Shown here: positions 17,581 to 26,871 of the stretch, piece by piece
Numbering within the stretch: the first letter of the stretch is position 1
How the letters are laid out: every line of letters begins with the position of its first letter
From: Laspinema sp. D2d
Lineage (GTDB): Bacteria > Cyanobacteriota > Cyanobacteriia > Cyanobacteriales > Laspinemataceae
Direction: 5' to 3'
DNA length: 64,000 nucleotides
Assembly: GCF_025370755.1 (NCBI RefSeq)
Contig: NZ_JAMXFC010000011.1
Coordinates: 1-64,000 of the forward strand
The notes under the pieces: generated by a model
Database searches by the model: none
What the model saw: only the letters and a program-made list of their open reading frames with translations
What the model was told of the DNA's origin: nothing
Made by a program: the position numbers and the translations under genes

Positions 17581-18690
17581 TTAATTGGCATAAACCTGGC
17601 GATAATAGTCCTGGTACTCCGGAGAGAGTAGAGGACGCCACCACTCTTGATGAGTCAAATACCATTGGACCGTTTGCCGTAGACCCTCTTCCACTGTGAC
17701 TGTAGGGGTCCACCCTAACTGAGTCTTAATTTTCGTCGCATCGATCGCATAGCGGCGGTCATGGCCGGGTCTATCTTTGACAAAGGTCATTAAGGACTCG
17801 CAAGGGCCTACCGGCAAATCAGGAGCCAACTCATCCATTAACTGACATAACATCCTTACCAAGTCAATATTTTTGACTTCGTTATTCCCCCCAATATTGT
17901 AAGTTTCCCCTGGAGTCCCTTGGTGAATTACCACATCTAACCCTCGGCAGTGGTCCTCCACATACAACCAGTCCCGAATATTTTGCCCATCCCCATACAC
18001 AGGTAAAGGTTTACCCAGTAGCATATTAATGCACATCAGGGGGATGAGTTTTTCAGGGAAATGGTAAGGGCCATAATTATTGGAACAATTTGTAATCAAC
18101 GTTGGGAGACCGTAGGTGTGATAGTAAGCACGGGCTAAATGGTCACTTCCTGCTTTGGACGCGGAATAAGGACTATTGGGGGAGTAGGGAGTCCTCTCCG
18201 TAAATCCCGGATCCTCGGGACCTAGACTTCCATAGACTTCATCGGTGGACACATGGAGGAAAATCGGTCCCCGTTCTCCGGAGTTGGGAACTGGTAAAGT
18301 TTGCCAGTGGTTGCGAAAGGCTTCTAATAGGGTAAAACTACCAACGACGTTGGTTTGAATGAATGCTGCTGGACCTAAAATAGATCGGTCTACATGGGAT
18401 TCGGCGGCAAAGTGGGCGATGGTATCGATCGCCTCCTCTTTGAGCAGATTTTCCACCAAGGGGCGATCGCAAATATTCCCCTGAACAAACCGATAGTTCT
18501 CGCTACCTTCGAGACTGGCTAAATTTTGAGGATTACCCGCATAGGTGAGGGCATCAAGGACCACGAGGCGATCGTCGGGATAGCGCCGACACCAGTAATG
18601 AACGAAGTTAGCGCCAATAAACCCAGCACCGCCAGTCACTAATACGCGACGGGACTTTCGATTTTGAGGAGAGTTCAGACTAGAGGTCAT
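17581..18690 (-). CDS. rfbB: dTDP-glucose 4,6-dehydratase
   Basis: NAD-dependent extended SDR enzyme making dTDP-4-keto-6-deoxyglucose for rhamnose-type sugars. The 369-residue protein has the Rossmann motif TGGAGFIGANF, HFAAESHVDRS, the catalytic STDEVYG and YSASKAGSDHL (Tyr/Lys), and NNYGPYHFPEKLIPL. All are diagnostic for RfbB/RmlB rather than for other epimerases. It is alone here: the rest of a dTDP-rhamnose pathway (rfbA, rfbC, rfbD) is not adjacent. It is divergent from the CapA-like gene. The call is secure. Confidence 0.95.
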   Translation of the reverse strand: MTSSLNSPQNRKSRRVLVTGGAGFIGANFVHYWCRRYPDDRLVVLDALTYAGNPQNLASLEGSENYRFVQGNICDRPLVENLLKEEAIDTIAHFAAESHVDRSILGPAAFIQTNVVGSFTLLEAFRNHWQTLPVPNSGERGPIFLHVSTDEVYGSLGPEDPGFTERTPYSPNSPYSASKAGSDHLARAYYHTYGLPTLITNCSNNYGPYHFPEKLIPLMCINMLLGKPLPVYGDGQNIRDWLYVEDHCRGLDVVIHQGTPGETYNIGGNNEVKNIDLVRMLCQLMDELAPDLPVGPCESLMTFVKDRPGHDRRYAIDATKIKTQLGWTPTVTVEEGLRQTVQWYLTHQEWWRPLLSPEYQDYYRQVYAN

Positions 18691-18937
18691 GCAGATAGCT
18701 TCTCTATTTCTTAGCAGACTTCTTCAAAAATACCTTGAAAATCGCCGCGAAGCGTGACCCCGATCCTGTAATAGATCACTATTGGCACAGTATTCGATAC
18801 TTCTAGGGGTTTGAATAAAGAAGTGGCTACTCTAAACGGCTCAATTGCCATCCCAGGAGCGGGCGTACCCAGTCTAACTTCTACCCCTAGCCTTACCAAC
18901 TCGATTTACTCTATTTATTGGTGTGAGGAGACGGATT

Positions 18938-20752
18938 GTGGACGCGCAAAATATCGTGAGTTTAGCCAAACAAGGAGATCCAGGGGCGATCGCCCTATTG
19001 CTGAATCAAGCATTACGAATCAGAAATATGACCGCCCAAGTGGTTCGCAACGACAATCGGCTGCATATCCTCTTAGAAGCCGATCGCATCCCCGATCGCG
19101 AAGCTTATATTGCCTACATTCAGGATGGATTAACTCGTCTCAATGTCCGTTCCATTGACTCCGTAAGGGTTTATGCCCGACAAATTGGGCAAAAAGTTCC
19201 GGCATGGGATGAAGCCTTTGAGTTCGACAATGCAACCATTAGCCCTCTGTCTTCTCCCTCGGCAGTCCCCGAGAAACCCGCTACCAAACCAGCCCCCACT
19301 CCGGAATCCTTGCCCATTGCTACAGACCAAACTCCAATCTCTGCGACTCCTTCCCTAACGCCTGTACAGACATCGACACCGAGTCCCAGGCAGAGTAGCA
19401 ACCGAGAGAGCGATCGCGCTGTCGGTGAGCCCGTTATTCCCCAACCTGCGATCGCGGAAATAGAGAACGCCCCACCCCAAAAAACAATCCCCTCCAAAAC
19501 ATCCCGGGCGATCGGCCATACCCTTAAAATTGTATTACCCACCCTGGGAATCATGAGCCTGATCCTGGGTACAGGTTGGGACTTCTTCAGAAACGGTGAA
19601 AAATTCCATCCGGCTGTTCTTTTATCGAGCGCATCTGAAACCCTAGCTACAGTCAAACTACCTGAACCCCCAGAATTTCCTTCCTTTGCCACCCCTTCCG
19701 ATTCCCTCGAACCCTTAAAAGTTGACAATATTCTTAACAACTTCCAAGCACTCTCTCAACTGGTTGATTCTTCTATTCCCACCCAGCCTATTACCATTAA
19801 AGCGGTGGGAGATATTATTCCAGGAGTGGACTTCCCCAGCAATAAGCTTCACCCCCAGCCTGAAAAACTTTTTCAGGGAGTCACTCCTTATTTACAAGGA
19901 GCTGATTTAGTTTTTGGTAACTTTGAAAGTACGTTAACAGACCATCCTTATTCTGGAAAAAATGTTAGTCGCCCTAATGTTTTTGCCTTTCGCACTCCCC
20001 CCAGTTATACCCGCCTATTAAAAGAGGCGGGTTTTAATATTTTAAGTGTCGCAAATAATCATTCATTAGATTTTACCGAACAAGGGTTTGAAGACACCAT
20101 CAAAAATATTGAAGCTGCGGGAATGGTTGCTACCAGCCGGAAAGGAGAAATTGCTTATACCACCGTAAATGATATTCCCATTGCCTTTATTGGGTTTAGT
20201 ACCTACTCTTATCACAACTCTATTCTTGATTTAGAGGCAGCAAAAGCGCTGGTTGCAGAAGCCCAGAAAAAGGCGACCTTGGTTGTGATTTCCTTTCATG
20301 GGGGTGCAGAAGGAACCGGCGCTATCCATGTTAAAAACCGAACGGAAACCTTTTTTAGTGAAAACCGAGGGAATTTGGTAGAATTTTCCCGGGAGATGAT
20401 TGATGCCGGGGCGGATTTAGTCTTAGGTCATGGTCCCCATGTTCCTCGGGCATTAGAAGTTTATCAGGGAAAATTAATTGCCTATTCTTTAGGTAATTTC
20501 ATGGGATATCGCAGTTTGTCTACGGTAGCGGAACTGGGGTATTCTTTAATTTTGGAAGCAAAAATTGATATAGAAGGTAATTTTATAGAAGGTCAAATTA
20601 TTCCGATTCATTTAGATAGTCAAGGAATTCCCAGTTATGATTCCCAAAATCGCACGGTTAAGTTAATGCAAAACCTAACCCAAAGCGATTTTCCCGAAAC
20701 TCCTCTATCTATCGAATCCGATGGAAAAATTGTGAAGGTAGATTCTCAGTAA
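18938..20752 (+). CDS. Membrane-anchored CapA-family (metallophosphatase-like) protein
   Basis: A 604-residue protein in four parts: an N-terminal ~90-residue domain of the type found in many cyanobacterial proteins (NIVSLAKQGDPGAIALLLNQ...), a Pro/Ser/Thr-rich linker to about 190, one membrane helix (about 196-216), and a C-terminal CapA domain (about 285-604). The CapA part shows KAVGDIIPG, FGNFESTL, SVANNHSLDF and LGHGPHVPRA, the metal-centre motifs of this calcineurin-like family, linked in Bacillus to poly-gamma-glutamate capsule. GTG 18938 is chosen because GAGGAG stands 7 nt upstream; the GTG at 18923 has none. No other capBC-like gene is nearby, so its substrate is open. Confidence 0.85.
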   Translation: MDAQNIVSLAKQGDPGAIALLLNQALRIRNMTAQVVRNDNRLHILLEADRIPDREAYIAYIQDGLTRLNVRSIDSVRVYARQIGQKVPAWDEAFEFDNATISPLSSPSAVPEKPATKPAPTPESLPIATDQTPISATPSLTPVQTSTPSPRQSSNRESDRAVGEPVIPQPAIAEIENAPPQKTIPSKTSRAIGHTLKIVLPTLGIMSLILGTGWDFFRNGEKFHPAVLLSSASETLATVKLPEPPEFPSFATPSDSLEPLKVDNILNNFQALSQLVDSSIPTQPITIKAVGDIIPGVDFPSNKLHPQPEKLFQGVTPYLQGADLVFGNFESTLTDHPYSGKNVSRPNVFAFRTPPSYTRLLKEAGFNILSVANNHSLDFTEQGFEDTIKNIEAAGMVATSRKGEIAYTTVNDIPIAFIGFSTYSYHNSILDLEAAKALVAEAQKKATLVVISFHGGAEGTGAIHVKNRTETFFSENRGNLVEFSREMIDAGADLVLGHGPHVPRALEVYQGKLIAYSLGNFMGYRSLSTVAELGYSLILEAKIDIEGNFIEGQIIPIHLDSQGIPSYDSQNRTVKLMQNLTQSDFPETPLSIESDGKIVKVDSQ

Positions 20753-20945
20753 AAGAAGAGAGATAAGAGGGAAATAAGAGTTTAGGGGAGGCAGATGAAA
20801 AGCGGTGAGGCTAGGGTTTGACCGAAAAGTAATTGGGAGGATTGACCTTGGGAGGAGCCGGGGCGGGATAGAATTTCAGTGTAGGCAGTCGCGCTTTACA
20901 ATGAAGGAAGTTGTTTGTATTTATGACTAAAAATCGTATTAAGTG

Positions 20946-21845
20946 ATGCAGGTAACCTCGTCAATCAACACTGAGCCAATACCGGGTGCATACTGGCAAT
21001 GGGGCGATCGCGCTATTTATTATGTCCGTGCAGGCGATCACCATCCTGATAGACCCCCCCTGCTGCTAATTCATGGTTTTGGGGCCTCTACGGATCACTG
21101 GCGCAAAACGATCGCTGGGTTACAAGAGGAGTTTGAGGTTTGGGCGATCGATTTGTTGGGATTCGGGCGATCGGCTAAACCCAATTGTATTTACAGTGGC
21201 GAACTCTGGCGGGACCAGCTACAGGATTTTATTCAAACCCATATCGGCAAACCCACGGTAGTTGTCGGCAACTCTCTGGGAGGGTATGCCGCATTATGTG
21301 TGGGTGTCCAATGTCCTGAATCCGTTGCCGGAGTTGTTTTGCTCAATAGTGCGGGTCCCTTTACGGAAACGGAACCCCTGCCGGAACCTCCATTGCATCG
21401 CAAAGCTCTGAATGCCGCCTTGAAATCAGCATTTCGCCAAAATTGGGTCAGTTTCTTATTGTTCCAATGGACCCGCCGCCGTGCCACGATTCGGAAGACC
21501 TTGATGAAAGTTTATCTCGACCCTTCGGCAGTCACGGATCAACTGGTTGAAGAAATTTATCGTCCTTCTTGCGATCGCGGTGCAGCAGAAGTATTCGCCT
21601 CGATTTTTAAAACACCCCCAGGGGAAAAAGTAGATGTTTTGCTCTCCCAACTCAAAACTCCGCTGTTAACCCTGTGGGGAGAAGGAGATCCTTGGATGAA
21701 AATCCAGGAACGCAGCCATAAGTTTCGCCAACATTATCCCCAGGTTACAGAATATTTTCTGCAAGCAGGTCATTGTCCTCATGATGAAATTCCCGATCGC
21801 GTTAATGAATTAATTCGCGATTGGGTTCTGTCGAAGGTAAGGTAA
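20946..21845 (+). CDS. Alpha/beta-fold hydrolase
   Basis: A 299-residue serine hydrolase-fold protein. Visible elements: oxyanion region LLIHGFGAS, nucleophile elbow VGNSLGGYAA, an acid in WGEGDPW and the His in AGHCPHDE, which together form a complete catalytic triad. The overall resemblance is to cyanobacterial and plastid hydrolases of the epoxide-hydrolase/pheophytinase-like group, but the substrate cannot be told from sequence. GTG 20943 directly precedes ATG 20946; ATG is used. No operon partner is evident. Confidence 0.85.
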   Translation: MQVTSSINTEPIPGAYWQWGDRAIYYVRAGDHHPDRPPLLLIHGFGASTDHWRKTIAGLQEEFEVWAIDLLGFGRSAKPNCIYSGELWRDQLQDFIQTHIGKPTVVVGNSLGGYAALCVGVQCPESVAGVVLLNSAGPFTETEPLPEPPLHRKALNAALKSAFRQNWVSFLLFQWTRRRATIRKTLMKVYLDPSAVTDQLVEEIYRPSCDRGAAEVFASIFKTPPGEKVDVLLSQLKTPLLTLWGEGDPWMKIQERSHKFRQHYPQVTEYFLQAGHCPHDEIPDRVNELIRDWVLSKVR

Positions 21846-21903
21846 TAATTCTTCCAAAAGGGCGCGAGTCATCGGAAGTCCCCTTGTTATTTAGGAGAAT
21901 CGC

Positions 21904-21923
21904 GGCGATCGCCCCTTTTTTTT
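21904..21923 (+). terminator. Terminator of the hydrolase gene built on a HIP1 palindrome
   Basis: GGCGATCGCC is followed, after two C bases, by a run of eight T, about 60 bp past the hydrolase stop. The stem is short, so its strength is uncertain. Confidence 0.5.
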
Positions 21924-21931
21924 GGGACAAG

Positions 21932-22249
21932 CTAAAACGAAAATTTGAAGTGAATTCTGGGGTTGAGCAGAGCATCCACGGGCTCACCGTTTTCTAAATG
22001 TTGGACTACAATCACCGGCACATCAGCCGGTGTGACGCGACAATACCAAATATTATCCGGGTTGACTTTAACCGTGGGACCCGAGCTACATTGTCCCAGA
22101 CAACCCGTGCCATTAACCGTCACTCCTGGGGGGAGTTGTATCTGCTGAAAAGCTTTCAGAACCTCTGGGGATCCGTGGCGTTGACAAGATTGATGCTGAC
22201 AAATGGAAATATTCTGATACTGAGGGTCTGGGGAATCGAGGGGTGTCAT
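21932..22249 (-). CDS. 2Fe-2S thioredoxin-like ferredoxin domain protein
   Basis: A 105-residue protein with the four-cysteine pattern of thioredoxin-like 2Fe-2S ferredoxins: CQHQSC (C-x4-C) near the N-terminus and CLGQC (C-x3-C) at mid-length. An SGPTVKV strand and the VTPADVPVIV helix complete the fold. Such small proteins carry electrons or act as subunits of oxidoreductases; no partner enzyme lies next to it. It is convergent with the hydrolase gene. Confidence 0.85.
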   Translation of the reverse strand: MTPLDSPDPQYQNISICQHQSCQRHGSPEVLKAFQQIQLPPGVTVNGTGCLGQCSSGPTVKVNPDNIWYCRVTPADVPVIVVQHLENGEPVDALLNPRIHFKFSF

Positions 22250-22564
22250 AGCCTCCGAGGGAAATAAATCTTTACAATACTGATTCTAACTGCCGAAGTC
22301 TGTGGTTTCGTGGTCAAGTGCAGATCTACCCGAACTTTGACCCCCGGCTGAAACATCGACTTTTGTCCGCATATCTGAGAAAATCTCTCTTACGGTCACT
22401 TGAATTTTTAAAGTGACCTGACCGCTCTACAACTTGGGATCGGGGGAAAAAACAGCTCAGACTGGGTTTAAGCCATCAAGTTTGACCCTGTAGATGCAGC
22501 CGGATCAAGCACTCAATGTTTTAGATGACGGTCACAAATTAGCTTGAGATAAAGATAAAAAAAG
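22250..22564. other. Intergenic region upstream of the CBS gene
   Basis: About 315 bp between divergent genes, so it should hold both promoters. Apart from the inverted repeat at 22394-22418 no gene or RNA is seen. Confidence 0.5.
22394..22418. repeat. Inverted repeat upstream of the CBS gene
   Basis: GGTCACTT and AAGTGACC form a perfect 8-bp stem with a 9-nt AT-rich loop, about 150 bp before the CBS gene. There is no T-run, so an operator or RNA leader hairpin is more likely than a terminator; not proven. Confidence 0.35.
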
Positions 22565-23029
22565 ATGGCGAAAACAGTTGCCGAGATTATGACCCAAGAT
22601 CCGATCGTCGTGACTCCAGAGACATCTTTGGATGAGGCGATTCAGATTATGGCGGAACGGCGCTTCAGCGGACTTCCCGTGGTAGATGGTGCCGGAAATT
22701 TGATGGGGATTATTTCCCAGGGAGACCTGATGTGGCGGGAAAGTGGGGTCACACCACCGCCCTATATTATGGTGCTTGATAGTGTAATTTATTTAGAAAA
22801 TCCAGCTAAATATCAGCGGGATTTACATAAGGCACTGGGACAAACTGTCGGGGAAGTGATGACCAAAAATCCTCAAACGATTAGACCGGAGAAGTCTTTA
22901 CGAGAAGCGGCAGAATTGATGCATGAGAAGGGAGTACATCGCTTGCCGGTCATCGATTCAGCAGGTAAGCCAATCGGTATCCTGACTCGGGGAGATATTG
23001 TGCGGGCGATGGCAACCGAGGAAGGATAA
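22565..23029 (+). CDS. CBS-pair domain protein
   Basis: A 154-residue protein made only of two CBS domains (about 6-60 and 92-150), each with the MTQDPIVV/MTKNPQTI start and the GIISQGDL/GILTRGDI end. Stand-alone CBS pairs usually bind adenine nucleotides and adjust the activity of a partner such as an enzyme or channel. The partner is not visible here. It is followed after 140 bp by nblB in the same orientation. Confidence 0.9.
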   Translation: MAKTVAEIMTQDPIVVTPETSLDEAIQIMAERRFSGLPVVDGAGNLMGIISQGDLMWRESGVTPPPYIMVLDSVIYLENPAKYQRDLHKALGQTVGEVMTKNPQTIRPEKSLREAAELMHEKGVHRLPVIDSAGKPIGILTRGDIVRAMATEEG

Positions 23030-23172
23030 GAGTTGACATTCCCAAGGGAATAGACTTGAGGTCCGAAGGGATAAAAGATGGTGAATGATCATTAGGAAGT
23101 AATGGATCAAAGAAACTAAAGATCCGTTTTATTTCGGTGAAAGAATATCAGATAAGGAACAGATCATAAAAA

Positions 23173-23841
23173 ATGAACGTTACTCCAGAGTCAGTAAGGG
23201 AATTACTGCATTCAGAAACAATGGGCGATCGCCTACGCGGAGTGAATCAACTGCGACAGCTTGAACCGGCGATCGCGTTAGAACTGATTCTCCCGACCAT
23301 TCAAGATAGTAGTGCGCGGGTGCGGTATGCAGCGGTGAGTCAAATGGCAAGTTTAGGCCAGCTAGATCGGGATGTGGCTTTAACGGTCCTACGCGATCGC
23401 CTTTTAAATGATTCTGAAACTGACGTACAAGCGGCAGCGGCAGACTCTCTGGGAGGTTTGCAATTAACGGAAGCATTTGAAGAGTTGCAAGAGATCTATC
23501 ACAATACTTCTGAATGGCTGCTAAAACTCAGTATTGTTGCTGCTTTAGGAGAATTAGGAGATAGTCGGTCTTTTACCCTCTTAGAAGATGCTCTAAATTC
23601 TTCAGAAAGTCTCATCAAAACAGCGGCGATCGGGTCTTTTGGGGAACTCGGTGATCAGCGAGCAACTGCATTATTAATTCCCTATGCCAGCGATGCGGAT
23701 TGGCAAATTCGCCATCGCGTCGCTCAAGCCCTGGGACGGCTTGGGGGTCCTGAAGTTCGTCCCATCTTAGAAACATTAGCCCAAGATGAAGTCACTCCGG
23801 TGGCACAAACGGCACAAGTGAGTTTATCCGCCGTGGTTTGA
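23173..23841 (+). CDS. nblB: Phycobilisome degradation protein NblB (HEAT-repeat)
   Basis: A HEAT/PBS-lyase-repeat protein of 222 residues, the length of NblB, with at least five helical repeats (RYAAVSQMASLG, VQAAAADSLGGL, KLSIVAALGELG, KTAAIGSFGELG, RHRVAQALGRLG). NblB family members resemble phycobilin lyases and are required for phycobilisome breakdown under nutrient stress or for chlorophyll recycling. The N-terminus (VTPESVRELLHSE, then GDRLRGVNQLRQLEPA) resembles NblB better than CpcE/CpcF, and no phycobiliprotein genes are adjacent. A phycobilin lyase is the alternative. Confidence 0.78.
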   Translation: MNVTPESVRELLHSETMGDRLRGVNQLRQLEPAIALELILPTIQDSSARVRYAAVSQMASLGQLDRDVALTVLRDRLLNDSETDVQAAAADSLGGLQLTEAFEELQEIYHNTSEWLLKLSIVAALGELGDSRSFTLLEDALNSSESLIKTAAIGSFGELGDQRATALLIPYASDADWQIRHRVAQALGRLGGPEVRPILETLAQDEVTPVAQTAQVSLSAVV

Positions 23842-23845
23842 ACAG

Positions 23846-23875
23846 AAAAAGGGTGGGAAATTCCCACCCTTTTTC
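23846..23875. terminator. Strong terminator after nblB
   Basis: AAAAAGGGTGGGA pairs perfectly with TCCCACCCTTTTT around an AAT loop, starting 5 bp after the nblB stop. It may also serve the convergent GGDEF gene. Confidence 0.9.
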
Positions 23876-24040
23876 TCTCTCTTTGTCTCTCTTTTTTTAT
23901 CTTTGAAAAGTTTGAAAAGGAGAACAAACTCCCAATTAACATCTCCTCAACCAATGGATTTACGGTGTTAAGACAGTCCAAATTTGGGGATGACCCAAAC
24001 TGACCCAGATATTCGAGAAATATTAATTGGGGAAGTTTTC

Positions 24041-25102
24041 TTAATTGGGCAAGATAAAAATTTTTAAAATCAGGCGATCGCGCCCCGATTCTTTTGCCTG
24101 ATAAAGAGCTTTGTCCGCAATAGAAATCAACTCAGAGGGGACCGTACTTGAACAAGGAATTGTGGCAGTCACTCCCAAACTCACCGTAATAAATTCACTC
24201 ACCGACGAAGTGGGATGGGGAATTTGTAAATTGCGGATTTCAGTCCGAATTTTTTGGGCCACACTCACTGCCCCTGCTGCATCCGTATTGGGAAGCAAAA
24301 TCGCAAATTCTTCTCCCCCATAACGCGCCACCAAATCCCCGGGGCGCTTTACCGATCGCCGTAATGCCTCTGCAACTTCTTGTAAACATTCGTCCCCCGC
24401 TAAATGCCCACAGGAATCGTTGTAGCGCTTAAAAAAGTCTACATCACACAAAATCAAAGATAGAGATGAAGGATTTTGGACAAAATGAGTCTCTGTCCCA
24501 GCATTTTTCGCTGACACACTTTCCCGAATCAGTCGCCGCCATTCGTGTTCTAATGCTTGATCAAAACCGCGACGATTGGCAACCCGAGTCAACCCATCCA
24601 GAAACGCCAGACGCTGCAACTCCTCATTCGCCGCTTGTAGTTCTCGATAAAGCTGTGCTTGTTCCAGCAATCGTCTAACTCTTTGACGCAAAACAGCCCA
24701 GTGAATCGGTTTGGTGACGAAATCCACAGCACCTACCTCAAATGCGTGATCCACCGATTTACTGTCCTCAAGACTGGTAATCATTAAAATGGGGGTATGG
24801 GATGCAAAGTCATACTCCCCTGAAGAATCATCCTCAAACATGGCTTGCAGCCTAGTACAGCAGGTAAAACCATCCATAACAGGCATGATGGCATCCAGCA
24901 AAACCATATCGGGATTCAAACGAATATACGCCTCTAAACCCTGAAGGCCATTTTCTGCTTCGGCTACTCGGTAGCCCTCTTTTTCCATGACTTGACGGAG
25001 GAGATCCCTCATAAAGCGGTCATCATCGACGACCAAGATCAGAGGGGGTTCTTTATCCGGGGTCGATGATTTTTTACTCACACCAGCTATCGGATTCTCC
25101 AT
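24041..25102 (-). CDS. Receiver-GGDEF response regulator (diguanylate cyclase)
   Basis: A 353-residue protein predicted to make cyclic di-GMP on phosphorylation. The receiver domain has VVDDDR, phosphoacceptor Asp in MVLLDAIMP and TKPIHWAV. A short helical linker follows (ELQAANEELQRLAFLDGLT), then a GGDEF domain with an intact active site, YGGEEF. Five residues before it stands RPGD, the RxxD inhibitory-site pattern, so product inhibition is expected. The start is taken at ATG 25102 (MENPIAG); an upstream ATG at 25171 would add 23 residues not typical of the family. No sensor kinase is adjacent. Confidence 0.87.
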   Translation of the reverse strand: MENPIAGVSKKSSTPDKEPPLILVVDDDRFMRDLLRQVMEKEGYRVAEAENGLQGLEAYIRLNPDMVLLDAIMPVMDGFTCCTRLQAMFEDDSSGEYDFASHTPILMITSLEDSKSVDHAFEVGAVDFVTKPIHWAVLRQRVRRLLEQAQLYRELQAANEELQRLAFLDGLTRVANRRGFDQALEHEWRRLIRESVSAKNAGTETHFVQNPSSLSLILCDVDFFKRYNDSCGHLAGDECLQEVAEALRRSVKRPGDLVARYGGEEFAILLPNTDAAGAVSVAQKIRTEIRNLQIPHPTSSVSEFITVSLGVTATIPCSSTVPSELISIADKALYQAKESGRDRLILKIFILPN

Positions 25103-26055
25103 TCGCCTATCATTGACTGCCCTAGTCCATCCCCTTTCAAGTCCCGTCGTTTTGTATTTTAACGATGGCATTTTTAGTAAATAACTCCCTTGAGCTTATT
25201 ATGAATCATCGGTTGCTACCTTGTGAGCGATCGCTGTAGCTGCCGGAAGTGACCCTCCGTAATAGATCGGCGTGACTTCCATCACCTACACCAGCCGTAA
25301 ACCCGGGGACTTGACCTGGGCAGCGAGGACCCTCTGACCCAGGCTTGAAGCCCGAATCAATGGGTATTTCCCTTCCAGCAAAGGTTTCCTCTCCAATCCG
25401 GCTGTCACAGATCTGCTTTTTCTTTCCCAGCCTGAGGCAAGCTGGGTCCATTTAGCTACAGCCCAAAAGGCTGGAGGTTTTAGTAGACCTAGACTGCTCC
25501 CATCGAACACTCCTATAGAGCCGATTGACTTCCTTCCTGCTTTAGGAAATCAGAACTCCAAACGTTGGGTGACTAAACTGGCCTGCTTTTATCACGGTGA
25601 TTGGCTAGTTTTCAGATATTTTCACTTTTGTGAGAACAAGATTCTATCCTGTCTTTTGGACAGAACGGCCCTTTAATCTCTTTCCCATCATAAAAAAATT
25701 AATGGCCCAAAACCTTCTACTATAGGTAGATTTATCAGGGAATTCAGGCGTTTTTTCTGTGATATCCTGTTTCGACTGTTACTCGGGCTTTATAGAATTC
25801 CCCAAAATTTTCTTTATACGAGCAGCTATGGGGGAAATTATTCCTTTTTTTGAACTCAATTTGAACTCAAATTGATGAGGCGGCGGTCAATAACTGGTAA
25901 CATGACTAACTTAATTAAATCGGAGTGAGACTCCTGATAAATCCCATCCAAACCCCTCAGACCGATCGCATTTTTAAAGGGGATATTCATTTTAAAACAT
26001 CAAGATTGAGCCTTGCCCGGTGATTTAACCGGGCAAAATCGTCTCATCATAACCT
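25103..26055. other. Long intergenic region between the GGDEF gene and the ABC transporter genes
   Basis: About 950 bp. The part near 25210-25591 is GC-rich and folds strongly (see the RNA candidate). The remainder to 26055 is AT-rich and holds an 11-bp tandem repeat, TTTGAACTCAA, twice in direct contact at 25849-25870. Two minus ORFs of 74 and 81 codons inside the folded part are not supported as proteins. Confidence 0.5.
25210..25591 (-). ncRNA. Candidate HEARO / IscB-type omega RNA, stand-alone
   Basis: A GC-rich, non-coding segment read on the minus strand that forms a series of hairpins: CCCAGC/GCTGGG at 25426-25446, CAGCC/GGCTG at 25459-25473, CCTGGG/CCCAGG with a nested GAGG/CCTC at 25315-25343, and GTGA/TCAC at 25272-25285. 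On the minus strand motifs such as AAACCTCC, TTGCCTCAGGCTGGG and CAGATCTGTGACAG look to me like HEARO RNAs. These are mobile IscB/IsrB-associated guide RNAs common in cyanobacteria and often found without their ORF. A GTGA (minus strand, 25592-25595) borders the inferred 5' end, as HEARO elements are reported to insert next to ATGA or GTGA. Boundaries are approximate. The resemblance is from memory and untested. Confidence 0.45.
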
Positions 26056-26814
26056 CTAAAACGTTGCTCCATGCAAATCAGCCGGAGTCAGGTGGGATTG
26101 GATGACTTCTCCATCCCGAAACATGACAATTCGTTTAGTGGCGCGGGCGACTTCCGGTTCGTGGGTGACCATCACGATCGTCATGCCACTCGCATTAAGT
26201 TCGGAAAAAATATGAATGACTTCTTCAGTGGTTTTAGTATCTAAAGCGCCGGTGGGTTCATCTGCTAATAATAAAACGGGCTGGTTAACGATCGCCCGGG
26301 CGATCGCTACCCGTTGTTGTTGTCCCCCAGACATCTGATTGGGTTTATTATTCATCCGGTTTTCTAACCCAACCCGCGTTAATGCCTCCTTCGCTCGCTC
26401 CCGCCGTTCTGCGCTAGGAATTCCCGCATATACCATCGGCAACATCACATTTTCTAACGCACTTAATTGAGGTAACAAATGGTATTGCTGGAAAACAAAT
26501 CCTAACTTTAAATTCCGAATTTTGGCTAAATTGGCATCTTCCATTTGGGTAACATCTACCTCATCCAGATAATAATATCCGCTACTGGGTCTATCCAGGC
26601 AGCCAATAATATTCATGGCCGTAGATTTTCCCGATCCGGAGGCCCCCATGATTGAGCAATATTCTCCTTCATAAATGGTTAAATCAACCCCTTTTAGGGC
26701 TTGAACTTCTGTATTGCCTGACCCATAAATTTTGTAAACATCTTTCAGTTCTACGATCGCCGCTTTTTGTTCCGGACTCGGTAGAGTAGATTGGAGTTGA
26801 TTTTGAGAGTTCAT
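26056..26814 (-). CDS. MacB-like ABC transporter ATP-binding protein
   Basis: Cytoplasmic ATPase of a MacB/LolD-type transporter (252 residues). Motifs: Walker [11 protein letters not shown]-loop FVFQQYHLL, signature [14 protein letters not shown], Walker [13 protein letters not shown] and the switch His in VTHEPEV. The longest reading starts at TTG 26871, but ATG 26814 gives the usual start and leaves 57 bp after the permease gene. Together with the permease it would form a mechanotransmission-type exporter. No MacA/HlyD-like adaptor gene is adjacent, so the cargo is unknown. Confidence 0.9.
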   Translation of the reverse strand: MNSQNQLQSTLPSPEQKAAIVELKDVYKIYGSGNTEVQALKGVDLTIYEGEYCSIMGASGSGKSTAMNIIGCLDRPSSGYYYLDEVDVTQMEDANLAKIRNLKLGFVFQQYHLLPQLSALENVMLPMVYAGIPSAERRERAKEALTRVGLENRMNNKPNQMSGGQQQRVAIARAIVNQPVLLLADEPTGALDTKTTEEVIHIFSELNASGMTIVMVTHEPEVARATKRIVMFRDGEVIQSHLTPADLHGATF

Positions 26815-26871
26815 AGTAATCTTTAATTCAATAAATTTACAGCTCAACCCAGGACCAAAGAGCAATGACAA

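Noticed and set aside
19171-19740. 189-codon minus ORF
   Set aside because: Antisense to the Pro/Ser-rich linker of the CapA-like gene; the low-complexity codons opposite give long open frames.
23180-23476. 98-codon minus ORF
   Set aside because: Fully antisense to nblB, whose repeat pattern is clear.
25206-25510. Two overlapping minus ORFs (81 and 74 codons) in the intergenic gap
   Set aside because: They lie in different frames over the same hairpin-rich segment, have no ribosome site and no family features; a structured RNA explains the openness better.
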